DNA from: Clavaria fumosa
Lineage: Eukaryota; Basidiomycota; Agaricomycetes; Agaricales; Clavariaceae
Length of the DNA stretch: 64,000 bases
NCBI GenBank assembly: GCA_951802425.1
Contig: OX637798.1
Span: forward strand, 2,666,001-2,730,000
Reading direction: 5' to 3'
This document shows positions 1 through 10,632 of the stretch, one piece after another (the first letter of the stretch is position 1; each line of letters starts with the position of its first letter). The position numbers were made by a program, and so were the translations under genes. Below the pieces are notes generated by a model that saw only the letters and a program-made list of their open reading frames with translations, was not told the DNA's origin and did not search any database.

Positions 1-235
1 GTTCAAACAGGTTCAAACCAGTTCAAACCAGTTCTCATTTGCAGACCTCACTGTGAACTGAGAACTGAACTTTCTGTTCAGTTCAGTCCACAGTGTTCTT
101 GTGAACTGAGAACTGAACTTTCTGTTCAGTTCAGTCCACAGTGTTCTTGTGAACCAGACTTTTGGTCCAGTTCTAAATGGTTCAGGTTCAAACTGAAGTT
201 CAGAACTGAACTTTACCATCACTAGTGGTGAGGAT
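1..235. repeat. GTTC/GAAC-rich repeat with 48-bp tandem duplication
   Basis: The first 235 bases are dominated by short gttca/gaact words in both orientations. Two perfect 48-bp units lie head to tail at 53-100 and 101-148. The right edge reads accatcactagtggtgagg. A similar vocabulary (ggtccagttcagaacc, catccctagtcc) recurs at about 6122-6252, so this may be the decayed end of a hAT-like miniature element. No coding potential is apparent. The left boundary lies outside the window. Confidence 0.6.
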
Positions 236-687
236 ACCTCAATCAACTGGGAGGACACTTGCAGACCCCTCCAAGTGTATGTGGGCCAATGAGTCTGTGG
301 ATTGCCAGTAGCTCAGGAAAGAGTTGGATTCCCAGCACCTGAGTGTCTTGATGATATCTGGCGGGATGCTGCATAGAAGTAGCTCTGTTGTTCCACTGAT
401 GCAGAAGCTGTGGCCCATGAAGACATGTGATTCACCATTACTGTAAGGGCCCAGATGTTGTTGCACCACATCAGAAACTTCTTTTTAGACAGAATCAGCC
501 AACCATTGGACAAGCAGTATGAGAAGTGTATGAGAAGTGCACAAAGTGCGGCGGCGCATCGTTGAGCCGGACTATCGGAGTTGCAAATCTGGCTTGTTGT
601 TCGGAGATGTCGGTCTCACGCTCGTTCCGTGCTGTGACACGCAACTCCCTTAAAATCCCGCTTAGTCGACAACTTGACAGCTTTCTT
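236..687. other. Intergenic, upstream of integrase-core gene
   Basis: I see no convincing gene here. Open frames on both strands are short and lack recognisable motifs. The composition changes near 530 from AT-rich repeat-like DNA to the more balanced composition of the following gene, and the frame upstream of the chosen ATG (688) stays open back to 526, so a longer N-terminus is possible. Confidence 0.4.
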
Positions 688-2543
688 ATGGATCCTACTT
701 CTCGTTTGGATAATTTTCGGGCCGTATACCACGAACTAGCTGAGCGTGTACAAACTTCCCTTAGCAACGAAATGCATGACATTGCGCTTCTCCGAGCTCA
801 ACGTGACTACGCGCTGAGATTACTATCTACTGCGGAAGGCGTATGCATTATAATCCATCTGAATGCGCCGAGTCTCATGTAATCATCTCCAGAATGCTGA
901 GATCTTTCCTGCAATCGAATACCAGACTCTCTGCGAAAGTCTCGATACGATAGTCGAGTCACTGGATTACGCCTCTCATCGACAAAGGGATCCCACGGAC
1001 AGAACGGCCTTGTTGGTGACAGGACTGCAAAGAAGTGGGCGACGGGGTCGTCCCCGGCTAGAAATCGATCCCAATTTCTTGCAATTTGCTCTGGACCTTC
1101 GCGGCCCTACAGCGCTCGGGAGATTCCTCGGATGCAGCCCTCGGACTGTACGGCGGAGAGCATTGGAGCATGGCTTGAGCCGGCCGGGGGAACAGCTCTA
1201 TCGCGATGTTGTCCGTGCAGATGGCAGCGTGAGACGGGTCTGGCCAGGAACCACCATTCATACTCGAATGTCGCCAATCTCAGATGACGACTTGGACCGA
1301 GAAATAGCCCAAATCCTCCGGAATTTCCCCACTCTTGGGCGACGAATGCTTGATGGCCATCTTCAGGCTGTTGGGCTCCGGGTTCCTCGTTCACGGGTCC
1401 AGGAGTCGTACCTACGAGTCCATGGCCCACCATCGATCCTTGCTGCGATGCCGATTCAGCGGAGAATCTATTATGTACCTGGGCCTAATTCACTCTGGCA
1501 CCATGATGGACAGCATGGTCTGTCTTTTTCCTTGGTTGTTTTCAGTAATCTTGCTCATACAACACTAGGGCTGATACGGTACAAGCTCGTCGTCCATGCG
1601 TTCATTGATGGGAAATCGCGTTTTATTACTGGAGCCCGAGTTCACAATAACAACCGTGCATCTTCAGTGCTTGCAGTGTTCCATGAAGCCAGGCAATGTC
1701 ATGGTGAACCCAGACGGGTTAGAGGTGATTATGGATTGGAAAATATTGAGGTTGCGAAGTACATGGAGGGTGTTTGGGGTGTGGGTGCCTATCTCTGGGG
1801 CCAGTGAGTGCCTCTGACATCAGTCTTGTTTTAATCTCATCAGTCATTTTAGAAGTGTCCATAACACACGCATTGAACGGCTTTGGGTTGATTTCACTCA
1901 GGGCCTAGGATCAAAATGGAGGACCTTTTTCGAGAACCTTGAGATGCACCACAACCTTGATCCCGACCTCCCTGGTCATATTTGGCTCCTCCATTGGTTA
2001 TTCCTAGATGCCATTAACCAAGATCTTCTTGATTGGGTGGAGGCCTGGAATTACCACAAGATAACTCTCAGAGGTGAAACAGACCGTTCACCCCGTGATA
2101 TGTACCTCTTTGGAATGATGGAGCATGGTCCACGTGGAATTGACCATCTGGTCAACCCGGCCATACAAATTGATGAAGAGCACCTTGAGGATCCAGCTAA
2201 CTATGGTGTCGATTGGGAAGTTCTCAACAATCCTGTTCTTCTGAACCATTTCCTCATTAACAACCCCGAAGCTGATTTGGGTGAAGCAGACACCAACAAC
2301 AATCATCATGACCGGCAAATCCCCTTCACAGGAGCACCAGCACGGATGTCAGAAGTTGTTTGTGAGACTATTGACTCTCCCTTTCCACAAAATGTGCTAG
2401 ATGATCTGTGGGTACGATTGGAGCAGTGTTCAGGCATATCCTTTGGGTCACAGGACATGGCAATTCGTCGAATATTATGGGAGAAGGCATTGGAGATCTG
2501 TCATGATATTACTGATGAGATACTTGGACAAGATAGAGAATAA
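688..2543 (+). CDS. Fungal integrase-core (rve-like) protein, four exons, intact
   Basis: Model: exons 688-840, 893-1517, 1569-1803, 1856-2543, with introns of 52, 51 and 52 nt, all GT..AG; 566 codons without a stop. The 51-nt intron is a multiple of three and stays open if read through. The second half carries an integrase-like catalytic core: WHHDG (D256), FIDGKSR (D273), RGDYG (D313) and HNTRIERLW (E345), the last two spaced 32 residues apart as in D,D(35)E enzymes. An acidic-rich C-terminal half follows, with a SPRDMYLF motif typical of this agaricomycete family. A helix-turn-helix-like stretch (about residues 95-115, LGCSPRTVRRRALEHGL) precedes the core. The family is known as stand-alone genes, probably domesticated or transposon-derived. 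No terminal repeats are visible next to it. The role is inferred only. Confidence 0.85.
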
Positions 2544-3059
2544 ATTGTACAGTCAAAACTCCAAGTGGAAATGCAAAACATGAGTGGAACACTCAACAAG
2601 GATAGACACATCTGTTATGGGGTTACTTTGAGGATGATAATCAGCAACAATGAAGAGAAGACATCTCTGTCAGACTTCTATTCCATTTCTCAGTTTTGAC
2701 CCATGTATCCAGTGTAGATCATCTGACATACTTCACATGTTTAGTTGCAGTGCAACTAAAGGTTTCTGACTGTATCCATGTCTCAGTATTGCAGGAGGTT
2801 TAGTTATCAGGTAATTGGACCCTTCTTACTATAGTTATGCTTACTCTCTAGGCAATGCTGGTAGTTACATGATTGTTATTTACCCTTGGGGCAAAATTGG
2901 GTGCAGCATTGGTGCTCACTCATTGCCCTAAGCTACATATAGAAGGGAAGGTCAAGGACCTAATAGGAGGCCAGGGAAGGACCAGGTGAATGTGGTGAGC
3001 ACAGAGGGACTTTGGCATTCAAGTAGCATACTTATACATAGGGGCTTATCTAGGCATGT
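2544..3059. other. Gene-free spacer downstream of integrase gene
   Basis: AT-rich DNA with no sustained open frame and no clear repeat. It probably contains the 3' UTR of the integrase-core gene; no convincing polyadenylation signal could be fixed by eye. Confidence 0.4.
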
Positions 3060-4490
3060 GACATCCACAGTTCCTTGGTGACTGCAATCTTGTCATGGCA
3101 TTGATCCCATCAGTGCATTACAACTTTCTTGGGTGATAGCAATACTTGGATCATGACAAGTCAACTTGTGGTCTGGATGAACTTCATCCATTGCATCTTT
3201 CATGTAGTAATGTGAAAGGCAATCTGCAACCTTATTGCATTCACCTTTGATATAGGTGATGGAGTAGTTAAACCACTCCAGATATTCCATCCACCTGGCC
3301 TGCTGGCCAGACAAGTGCATTTGGTCCTTAAAGAACCCCAGCACTTCATAGTCTGTGACCATGTTAACTTGTCTTCTGAGGAGTTTATCCTCCCACTTTT
3401 GTAGTGATTTGACAATTGCTAAGGCTTCCTGGTCCCATGTTTTATAACTAAACTGGGCTGGGCTGAACCTTTTAGACATAAAATCTGCTGGCCAGCAGGT
3501 TTCCCATGTCTTTCCTTGACCATACATGGCCCCTATGCCTGACACCAAGGTATTGCAAACAAGCCTGTACTGCTGTGTCAATCAGGCATAGTATTGGCAT
3601 TTTGCATGCCAAGGCTTTGATCATCTCCATGCATTTGTCATGGAGTGGCCTCCAGTGAAACATTTGTGTTTCATTACATAGACTGGCTAAGGGGCCAGTA
3701 AATGTGGACAGATTGGGCATGAGCTGTCCAATGTACTGTACCAAACTGAGGAACCTCTGTACCTCATTAATGCTCATCAGTGTTCTCCAGTTATGGATTT
3801 TATCCATTTTATCCACTGTAATGTGGATTCCTCAGGCATCTACAGTATTATATGCCCTAAGCAGTCTACACTTCTTGCATATAGGGAGCACTTTTTCTTA
3901 CTCAAGAAAAGGCTTGTGCCTTTGAGGGTTTCAAAGACCATCCCTAAGTGATGTGATCCCCCAATGTCTCAGAAAAGACAAACACATTGTCTAAGTACAT
4001 GTGCACATACTTCCCCAGCTGATGATGGAATATGTGCATCATCAGGTGCTGGAACATTGCAGGGGCATTGCAATCCCCTATCTGCATCACATGTGAAAAC
4101 ATGGTGCCTAAGACAGTTGCAAACACTATCTTCCAAACCTCATCAGGTTGTATGCATACTTGCTCATACATGTCTGACAGGTTGATTTTTGACCTGTACA
4201 TGGCTCTAACCATGTCCTGCCTGATCTGATCCTGATCAGGCTATGGGGTGATATCCTGCACAGTGTTTGTGTTCCATTTTAGACAGTCTACAAGTGTCCA
4301 TAGCAGTGGATTCCAGCTGCTTTTCAGGATACACAGCATAAGAGCTGCTTGTGATGCTGCTTCTGGTTCCCACCAACCATTAGTAATATAACAGTTAACT
4401 TTTTCAAGGAATTGTTCCTTGAATGCCTCAGCACACCAAGGCAGATAATAGTTATAGACTTTCTGTTCATCTATAATGGTATGTGGTGAT
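3060..4490 (-). pseudogene. Ty3-type retrotransposon pol remnant (RT-RNase H)
   Basis: Read leftward from about 4480, three frame-shifted pieces reproduce a Ty3 pol of the agaricomycete type. First is an N-terminal stretch (CAEAFKEQFLEKVN, GWWEPEAASQAALMLC). Next is the RT palm (SKINLSDMYEQV..., YLDN at the catalytic box instead of YLDD). Then come the RT connection and RNase H with the terminal NKVADCLSHYY motif (about 3230). The catalytic second aspartate is lost, several frames are needed, and gag, protease, integrase and LTRs are absent. The element is therefore dead and truncated. The family assignment is strong because the order of motifs is preserved. Confidence 0.85.
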
Positions 4491-5464
4491 TCACCACATG
4501 AAATGGCAGTGGTCTGGGAGGAACACCCTCAAAATGTTTGGTATAGTGGCTAAACCAGTACTCACACCTACCCTTGAGGTAGGCTTTGTCTTTCATTTTT
4601 TCAGAGGCATTGGCCTCTCCCCCTTCCAGGGCTCACCATGTCCATGGTGGCCTGAGTGTAGTCATCACTTCAGAGCACCTTTACCCAGTGCTTTGTTACC
4701 CAGCACACAGAGGTTTAACACTTCTGTTTCTTCACTTTCTTTTTTTTTCTCTCTCCCATTTTATACTCTGTTGGAGTGTTGCCTGATGGTCAAGTTTACA
4801 TGTTGTTAATCTACTTTTTGTAATGTTTTGTTAGGTCTGGTCTGATCATGAGTGGGGGTCAACACAGAGTGTTGGCCAGCACAGAAAAGTCTGCAGTGGT
4901 GTGGTGCAGTAAGGTGTAGCTGGATAGTGTATGTCCTATCTATAAAGTGATCTGTTGGGTGTCAAAGAACCCCATTCTTCTTTGGGGAAAAAGCTACCAG
5001 CAGTTGTTCGAAGTTTGAATGCATCTATAGTATTGCTGGTATGGTATGGTGGAGAGATGGGGGGGAGGGGAGGGGTTGTAGGGGGTCAGCAGGTCATGTT
5101 GCATCATGTTGTTGTTGTTGTGGGGTGAGAGAGGGTGTGTGTGTGTGTGGTATGTGAGTGTGTAGGCATGTATAGGGGTGTGTCATCATTGTTGGCTGTG
5201 TCAGTTGTCCATGTTGATGTCATTGCTATTGTTGGTGTCAGTGTCAGTGTATAAGGCATTGGTGTTTGTGTCAGTGCCTCAGTGTTGTGAGTGGGTGTGT
5301 AAGCATGTCCATGGCTGTGATTGTGATCACAGCAGGTGTGGCTGCTGTGTCCTACTCTATTCCTCCTGTGGTTTATGGTCATGTTGTCAGAATCTTCCCA
5401 TGTGTCCCATGTATTTCAGTAGGTATTTTATGGCTATTTTATTTTTTAGTAGCCTGCTTATTGA
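4491..5464. other. Gene-free stretch with GT-rich microsatellite
   Basis: No gene is supported. Positions 5103-5340 are rich in tg/gt words (a gtgtgtgtgtgtgg run near 5137-5150, many tgt/gtc steps), which creates Cys/Val-rich open frames on the plus strand and Thr/His-rich ones on the minus strand. These are composition artefacts. Confidence 0.5.
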
Positions 5465-6120
5465 TCATGTATTGCATCCTATCTTGATTTGGAGTTGTTC
5501 TTGTAGTTGTTGTAGGCCAGGGCATTTGATCAGGAAGTGTATGACTGTCTCTTCATCTTCCTTGCATACTGGACATAGTGGGGATTGGCTGTTGCCTGTC
5601 CTGTATAAGTATTTGTTCAGGAGCAATGTGCCCTGTTCATAGCTGTAGTAGAAGCACTGCCCATCTGTAGGGGAGAGATTTTGTGAGTGCAAGGAAGCGC
5701 TGAGGCAGGAGAGTGTTGTCGATCTTGGCCATTTATGAGTGTCTTGGTGAAGATCTCCAGTTCTTTTTTGCTCTTTCCTTGCTCTTCGTCTTGTAGGCTC
5801 TTCTGGCAGCTGCCTTGTTCGTTGGTAGGGGTTGTCGCAGGGATTTGGGCAGGCGGTGTCATGCAGATGATGTTCCTGTTGCTGCCTGTGTCACTAGGGC
5901 ATCTGCCACTTCATTGCCTGCTGTTCCTTTCTGCCCTAATGTCCAGACAATCTTGTACTGAAACCCTCCCATCTTGCTGTGTGTTTTGTTTGTGAGGTTG
6001 GTGAATTCATTGACTAGTGCATGTCTGGACATGGGCTTCTGTAGTAGCATCACTCCAATAGCCACCTGGTTGTCTGTCACAATCATTACCAAGGCGAATG
6101 GCATGGCTTCTGTGGCTAGT
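5465..6120 (-). pseudogene. LINE-type RNase H and C-terminal zinc-motif remnant
   Basis: On the minus strand, about 6104-5859 reads like the RNase H domain carried by fungal and insect non-LTR elements: IVTDNQVAIGVML, then WTLGQKGTAGNEVADALVTQAA, which is the W-x-G-x-x-G-x-x-GNE-x-AD signature. Further downstream (5692-5465) lies LLNKYLYRTG...SPLCPVCKEDEETVIHFLIKCPG, the typical C-terminal CCHC-like tail after RNase H. Between them the frame is broken and low in complexity. Reverse transcriptase and endonuclease parts are missing, so this is a 5'-truncated dead copy. Confidence 0.75.
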
Positions 6121-6121
6121 T

Positions 6122-6252
6122 GTTGAGCTGTTGCTGTGGTCCAGTTCAGAACCAGGGTTCTGGACCTGAGGTTCAGTCCCTAAGTGGTCCCATTTGTGGT
6201 TCATATCTTTCAAGGTTCAGAAAATACTGGACCAAACCAGACCACAGCATCC
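6122..6252. mobile_element. Possible hAT-like MITE remnant
   Basis: About 130 bp whose ends are imperfect inverted repeats: the left end has gctgttgctgtggtcc, and the right end read inversely starts tagggatgctgtggtctgg. The interior is built of ggttcag/ctgaacc words like the start of the window. I could not find a clear 8-bp target duplication, so the boundaries are tentative. It lies between the LINE and copia remnants. Confidence 0.4.
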
Positions 6253-6510
6253 CTAGTCCCAAATGGCACAGCCTTCAATAGGTCTGGGTGCTTACCAAAG
6301 TGTGCTTCATAGGGTGTTTTGCAGTTGAGTGTGTGAGTAGGTGAGCAGTTTTTTATCCACACTGCATGACTGATAGCTGTGGCCCAGAGGCTCTTTGGGA
6401 GTTTGGAGTTGATGAGCATAGCTCATGCTAACTCAGCCTTTGTCCTGTTCCAGCATTCCACAATGCCAACTTGCTTGTGTGTGTCATGGACAGTGAGTTC
6501 ATGCTTTGCC
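6210..6510 (-). pseudogene. Ty1/copia integrase fragment
   Basis: Read leftward from about 6505: NELTVHDTHKQ, GIVECWNRTKAELA, then MLINSKLPKSLWATAISHAVWIKN and TPYEAHFGKHPDLL. This order (GVAERxNRTL, LPxxLWAEAxxxAVxLxNR, TPYExxxGKKPDLS) is the conserved C-terminal half of the copia integrase core. One internal stop separates the first two blocks. No other part of a copia element is present. It ends at the adjoining MITE-like repeat on the left. Confidence 0.85.
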
Positions 6511-7269
6511 CGCCCGGGATCCCGGACACATGACCAGCTAAACCTATAGTCACATGACTGGTAAGCACCCGATCACCTGACCACAAACCACATGACCAGT
6601 ACTGAGGGGATGGCCCATTTTCGTGATGGTATGTCAATGCAGGATGCCATCATCCTGTCGCATCTTGACACCTGTCACCTTGGCACCAATGGGACTAAGC
6701 CAAGTCCAGTATCTGTCTTGGTTTCCCCTGCTACCGCTATCCCATTCCCTTGCTGCCCTTTTCCCTTCTTTCCCTTGTTGTATGGTCTCCCTGCAAACTG
6801 CCACTTCCCTTCTCATTGCTGTCATGACCACATGACTGTCTCTTAGATACTTTCATCCCTTCTCTATGGATGTTACCACTGGGTTTCCTGTCTGTTACCT
6901 TGTCTTGAGCCATTGCCTTGCCCCCTCATCCTAGTATATATATGAGTAAGTAGGCGACATGTATTCCTCAGACTTGTTACTCTTGAATACCACTCCCTCC
7001 TCTCCTGCCCAGCCAGTCTGCCCAGGACTCAGAACTGTGAGCCATAACAGCAACTCGCAGTTGTGATGGCTGCCACTGTGTTTTTGCTCCAAAATTGAGA
7101 GCACCAGATATGGCAGATCATGACTGACTGGGAGGTGACAGGAGATCATCTGGAAAAACCTCTCTCACTAATTTGGGCTAATTACAGATAATTAGCCCTA
7201 ATTAGCCCTAATTCTCTGGAAGCCTTTATTAGAATGATTAGCTTACACCCTTTTCTAATTATTGGAATT
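6511..7269. other. Gene-free stretch with TATA-like box
   Basis: No coding sequence is supported. A tatatatatg run at 6935-6944 followed by pyrimidine-rich DNA and a stretch ending agccataaca near 7050 resembles the promoter/3' part of an LTR, but I could not find a matching start or second copy. At 7170-7215 taattagccctaa words are repeated two to three times. Confidence 0.35.
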
Positions 7270-7983
7270 TGTCATGGTCCTAACAAAGTTAGTAGTGAAG
7301 AGGTTAGTGGAGATGTTCTATCAGAGTCTGATCGGAGTCTGATATCAGAGAAACAGAGAAGTAAGTGGAGAAGGAGGAGACTTATGGGACTGCAGCCTCA
7401 ATGTATGTGTTGTGCCACCATGTATATACGTGTCCCTATTTATCAAACAGAAACAATACCCAAGAGAGGATCAGAATGTAAGTCAAAACTCTGAAGTTGA
7501 TTGGAGTCCGTCGGAGTTGCTCAGAGTTGGTTGGATGACATGGAGAATGTCGAGGACAATGAGGACGAAAGCTCAGAGATGTTGAGGATTAAGAGACATT
7601 AATATTCAAACTGAGGAGCAGGGAGATACAGGTGGAAACTTATACTGCAAGGACAGAGTATAGGAGTAATGTGAAACAATGTATATATCAAATTACTAGG
7701 AGAGTTTCACCACATGTGCCTGTGCAATTTTCATGGAACAAAGAAACAACAACAACAAGCAACTCCCATGGGTCAAGGGTATCCTCTCAATGGTAAACAG
7801 AATGAGGGGATGGAGGGAGAATGTTCTAGAATGAAGTCTGAACAGTCTGAAGGCTGGCGGAATGAAGTCCAATGAAGGTGCGGAGTGGAGCACACGGAGT
7901 TATGGCAGAGCAGATCAGAGTTGGTACAGAGCCTGGAGTCTGGAGCAGGGATCATGCTTATGCAAGCGGATGGGGTTGTAACA
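7270..7983 (-). repeat. LTR of family C, copy 1 (probable 3' LTR)
   Basis: 714 bp beginning tgtcatggtcc and ending ggttgtaaca, i.e. TG..CA. It is nearly collinear with 17265-17905 and 31993-32705. Immediately to its right, 7986-7997 reads tatccccctctt, the complement of a polypurine tract. That is what should follow the 3' LTR of a minus-strand element, so the internal side is on the right. The left flank gaatt has no partner that can be tested, because the opposite end of the element is lost. Confidence 0.8.
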
Positions 7984-8219
7984 GTATCCCCCTCTTAGGG
8001 TCGAACCCCTGAGACCCTGTGGCCCAAGCCCACGTGAACACGTGGCTCCCATAACAAGTTAGCGTCAGAGTTTCGCAGTGTGTCGAGCAGAGTCCGAAAA
8101 TTTTTTGAGGGTCAAAAGGCTGCATGCGTCATACACCACTTTTTCTCTTCTTTAACCTGCTACCATCATCACTAGCCCCTAGCATGGGCAATCCCTTCTA
8201 TTTTCTTTTGAAAACCTCG

Positions 8220-8250
8220 ATGTCGAACAACCCGAGCACACCTGGAGTGG
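8220..8250 (+). pseudogene. 5' piece of a coding sequence interrupted by element A
   Basis: An ATG at 8220 opens MSNNPSTPGV. After removing element A (8251-15352) and one copy of its 5-bp target duplication, the frame continues without a break at 15358 (GPSWPPCPRPHP...). See the 15358-15975 entry for the rest of the gene. The 230 bases to the left (7990-8219) hold no other gene and could contain its promoter. Confidence 0.65.
8246..8250. repeat. Target-site duplication of element A, left copy
   Basis: AGTGG directly precedes the 5' LTR. The identical five bases at 15353-15357 directly follow the 3' LTR. Five bases is the usual duplication length for Ty3 integrases. Confidence 0.85.
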
Positions 8251-8540
8251 TGTTAGGATCGCTTATGTAAGCCATCCCAAAGTGCAGTTGTGGAGAAACT
8301 GGGGAGGGTTGTTGGAAGGTCACATGACCTGTGGCTGTGGTCAGATTACATAATCGTAAGATCACATGACCTGGGCCTGGGCGCATCACGTGATCCGAGA
8401 GGTCCGAGCGTGGGAACGCCGGCAAATGCCGAAGCATTCGCTATATATACTACGTCTTTTCCATTCTTGTACCCTTTTCCCCTTATCTTAGTATTGTCGT
8501 CATGACCTTACGCTTAAGTTGTGTGAGACCCAGTCTGATA
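8251..8540 (+). repeat. 5' LTR of element A
   Basis: 290 bp from tgttaggatc to cagtctgata. It contains ctatatatac at about 8441-8450, a good TATA-type promoter, followed by a pyrimidine-rich start region. Several cacatgac/catgacct words occur in the first half. After 8540 the sequence (taatactaag) is unique to this side and marks the start of the internal region; no tRNA primer site was recognised. Confidence 0.92.
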
Positions 8541-9114
8541 TAATACTAAGATCCGCCTGTCCGCCCTAGCCCCGTGTCCTAACCCGGCTAGCCTGGACCC
8601 CTAATTTCAAACTGTGACACGTTGTCACAGCTCAGCCCCTATCATCCTCTTCTCCTTTACCCTGCCCGCGGTGTGTAACAGAACCACGTGAAATTTTTAC
8701 TGTGTGTAGATACACGTGACCAGACCAGGAGGAAGTCAACTGTGACCCTCCCCAAGTGATACCGAGTGCCCAAGGCCCAGAACTTTGTTTTACAGCTACG
8801 TACCAATGAATCGTGTAGTGTACAGGGCAAGGAAAGGCCCCTACATAGTCTTTCTGTAGTTTCCTGGTCCAGTGGACAGGGCCCTTGCTCTGTGACCATT
8901 GTCAGAAGGGCGCACGGGCAACTCATTAGGAGTTGTGGAGCGACCACCTGGGACACCATTTGGGCCCCACGTTAACAAAAGTTTCATAGAATAAGAGTTC
9001 TATAGGTACATAAGTACACAGAAGAGCAGCCTAAGAGGACAGGACTGTTAAGAGATCAAAGAAATCCTGAGTGCCCAAGGCCTGGAACTTTATTTACAAC
9101 ATCCAGGGCCTGTG
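8541..9114 (+). other. Untranslated leader of element A
   Basis: 574 bases with no gene. A roughly 30-bp sequence (gagtgcccaaggcc..gaactttattta) occurs twice, at about 8764-8796 and 9068-9099, the second copy just before the gag ATG, so the leader carries an internal duplication. A primer-binding site was not identified. Confidence 0.5.
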
Positions 9115-10632
9115 ATGGCAGACCATGTCGCCCCGCCTGTAGCCCAACCTATGAGGCTTGACCTATCTGTTGCCCCCTTTGATGGGCAGAAAAGGAACTT
9201 CCGTACGTTCCTCCGATCCCTTCGCCTCCTGTTTATGGCGAACCCGACTGTCTATGCTGTGGACCTGGTGAAGGTCCTTCTTGCTCTGAGCAAAATTACT
9301 GGAGAAGGATTCGCTGCAGAGTGGGCGAATATGAAGGCGGAAGAGATCCTGGGTAGTGGCGAGGCCGGAACCTGGGCAGAGTTTGTGGAGGAGATGAAGC
9401 GCGCATTCGATGACCCGAATGACTGTGCGACTGCCCTTGCCGATATTTCAGGGCTGAAACAGGGTGCCATGACAGCACCAGAGTTCTTCGCAAAATTTGA
9501 GACGCTGTTCCGACGGGCGAAGTTGAGTGCAGAGAAGGACTCAGGAATCCTAGTCCATTGGCTGGAGTTGAACCTGAGTAGGAGGTTGGTGGAGAGAATC
9601 TATGGTGTCTCCCCGATGCCAGAGACATATGGAGAATGGAAGGTGCTGGCTGAGAGGCTTGATGCCCAGCAAAGGCGACTGGATGGGATACTCACGGAAT
9701 GGACACCGCGACCCACCGCGACCCTACCGCGACCTGCTGTGACTGTTTCGCAACCTCTTGTGACCCCTCTGCTGTGTACTCCAGATGTGGCCATGGCCCG
9801 AGGATGGGCCCCTGCTGATGAGAGATGTTGTTTCCGATGCCACCAGACTGGCCATGCTGTCCATTTCTGCCCCCTGCCTGATACGCGTCTGCAGGTCCCA
9901 AGGGCCCAAACCCAGCCAGCACCATGTGCCCCCCAAATGGCGGAGGGATATGAGAAAGAGATTGCATGGCTCCGAGCCTGCATAGAGCTGTGTGAGAGAG
10001 AGAGGAGGACTCCCACTGGGGAGAAGAAGTGTGCCAGCCCCCTTTCCGTCCCTGTGCCTGCTGCAAGTATACCCCGATATACTATCTTGCAGCGGAGACA
10101 TACCCGAATTGGGGCTGAGGTGAAGGAGGAAGTGAGACTGGCAGAGCGCCTAACCAGAGTGCGGCCAGAAGTGCGGAAACATGTGCCACGAGAGCTAGCC
10201 ATCCAGGTGCACTTGGAGGCTTTCAGCACTGGCAAAGGGACCACAATGAAGGCCCTTGTCGACTCAGGGTGCACCAACTGCTTCATGGACTTGGAGTGGG
10301 CGAAAGGAGTGGGACTGGAGCCATCTCTCCTGCTGAACCCAATCACCATGTATAATGTGGATGGGACACAGAACAGGAATGGAAAGGTCCGGTATGGGAT
10401 AGAGGTGCTGGTGAGAGTTGGTGACCACCAGGAGCGGATCCACTTTCTGCTGGGAAAGACCCAGTCCCACAAGGTCATCCTTGGGCATGACTGGCTCAAG
10501 TGGCATAACCCGGATATTGACTGGCAGAAGGCAGAGCTGAGCCTTACCCGCTGCCCCCCACAGTGTTCCCCATCCCCTCGAGCCTCTGCACCCCTGAAAA
10601 CGAGTACCCTTGCATCCACAAGTATTTGTTAG
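9115..10632 (+). CDS. Element A gag-protease half, truncated by nested LTR
   Basis: The ATG at 9115 is preferred over the in-frame GTG three bases upstream. Residues 15-210 form a Ty3-type gag capsid region (FDGQKRNFRTFLRSL, EWANMKAEEIL). A CCHC zinc knuckle follows: C239, C242, H247, C252 (spacing CX2CX4HX4C). The pepsin-like retro-protease has its catalytic VDSGCT at about 382-387 and ILGHDWL later. After residue 504 the frame runs into the nested solo LTR and stops at 10630-10632 after one LTR-encoded codon. Before that insertion it was continuous with the 12130-15051 frame. Gag and protease would form the particle and process the polyprotein. Confidence 0.92.
   Translation: MADHVAPPVAQPMRLDLSVAPFDGQKRNFRTFLRSLRLLFMANPTVYAVDLVKVLLALSKITGEGFAAEWANMKAEEILGSGEAGTWAEFVEEMKRAFDDPNDCATALADISGLKQGAMTAPEFFAKFETLFRRAKLSAEKDSGILVHWLELNLSRRLVERIYGVSPMPETYGEWKVLAERLDAQQRRLDGILTEWTPRPTATLPRPAVTVSQPLVTPLLCTPDVAMARGWAPADERCCFRCHQTGHAVHFCPLPDTRLQVPRAQTQPAPCAPQMAEGYEKEIAWLRACIELCERERRTPTGEKKCASPLSVPVPAASIPRYTILQRRHTRIGAEVKEEVRLAERLTRVRPEVRKHVPRELAIQVHLEAFSTGKGTTMKALVDSGCTNCFMDLEWAKGVGLEPSLLLNPITMYNVDGTQNRNGKVRYGIEVLVRVGDHQERIHFLLGKTQSHKVILGHDWLKWHNPDIDWQKAELSLTRCPPQCSPSPRASAPLKTSTLASTSIC
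10622..10626. repeat. Target-site duplication of nested D LTR (left)
   Basis: GTATT at 10622-10626 is repeated at 12125-12129, immediately outside the TG and CA ends of the inserted LTR. The duplication is perfect. Confidence 0.9.

Noticed and set aside
5104..5642. Cys/Val-rich and Thr/His-rich open frames
   Set aside because: Produced by the GT-rich microsatellite; no conserved motif and composition alone explains them.
6500..7050. Complete solo LTR with TATA box
   Set aside because: No matching start, second copy or target duplication could be found.
8541..8680. Longer 5' LTR of element A ending gtgtgtaaca at 8680
   Set aside because: The 3' LTR copy stops at ctgata and is followed by the AGTGG duplication, so the LTR ends at 8540 and 15352.
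9600..10619. 339-codon open frame on the minus strand
   Set aside because: It is antisense to gag-protease of element A, has no domain, and arises from codon bias of the sense frame.
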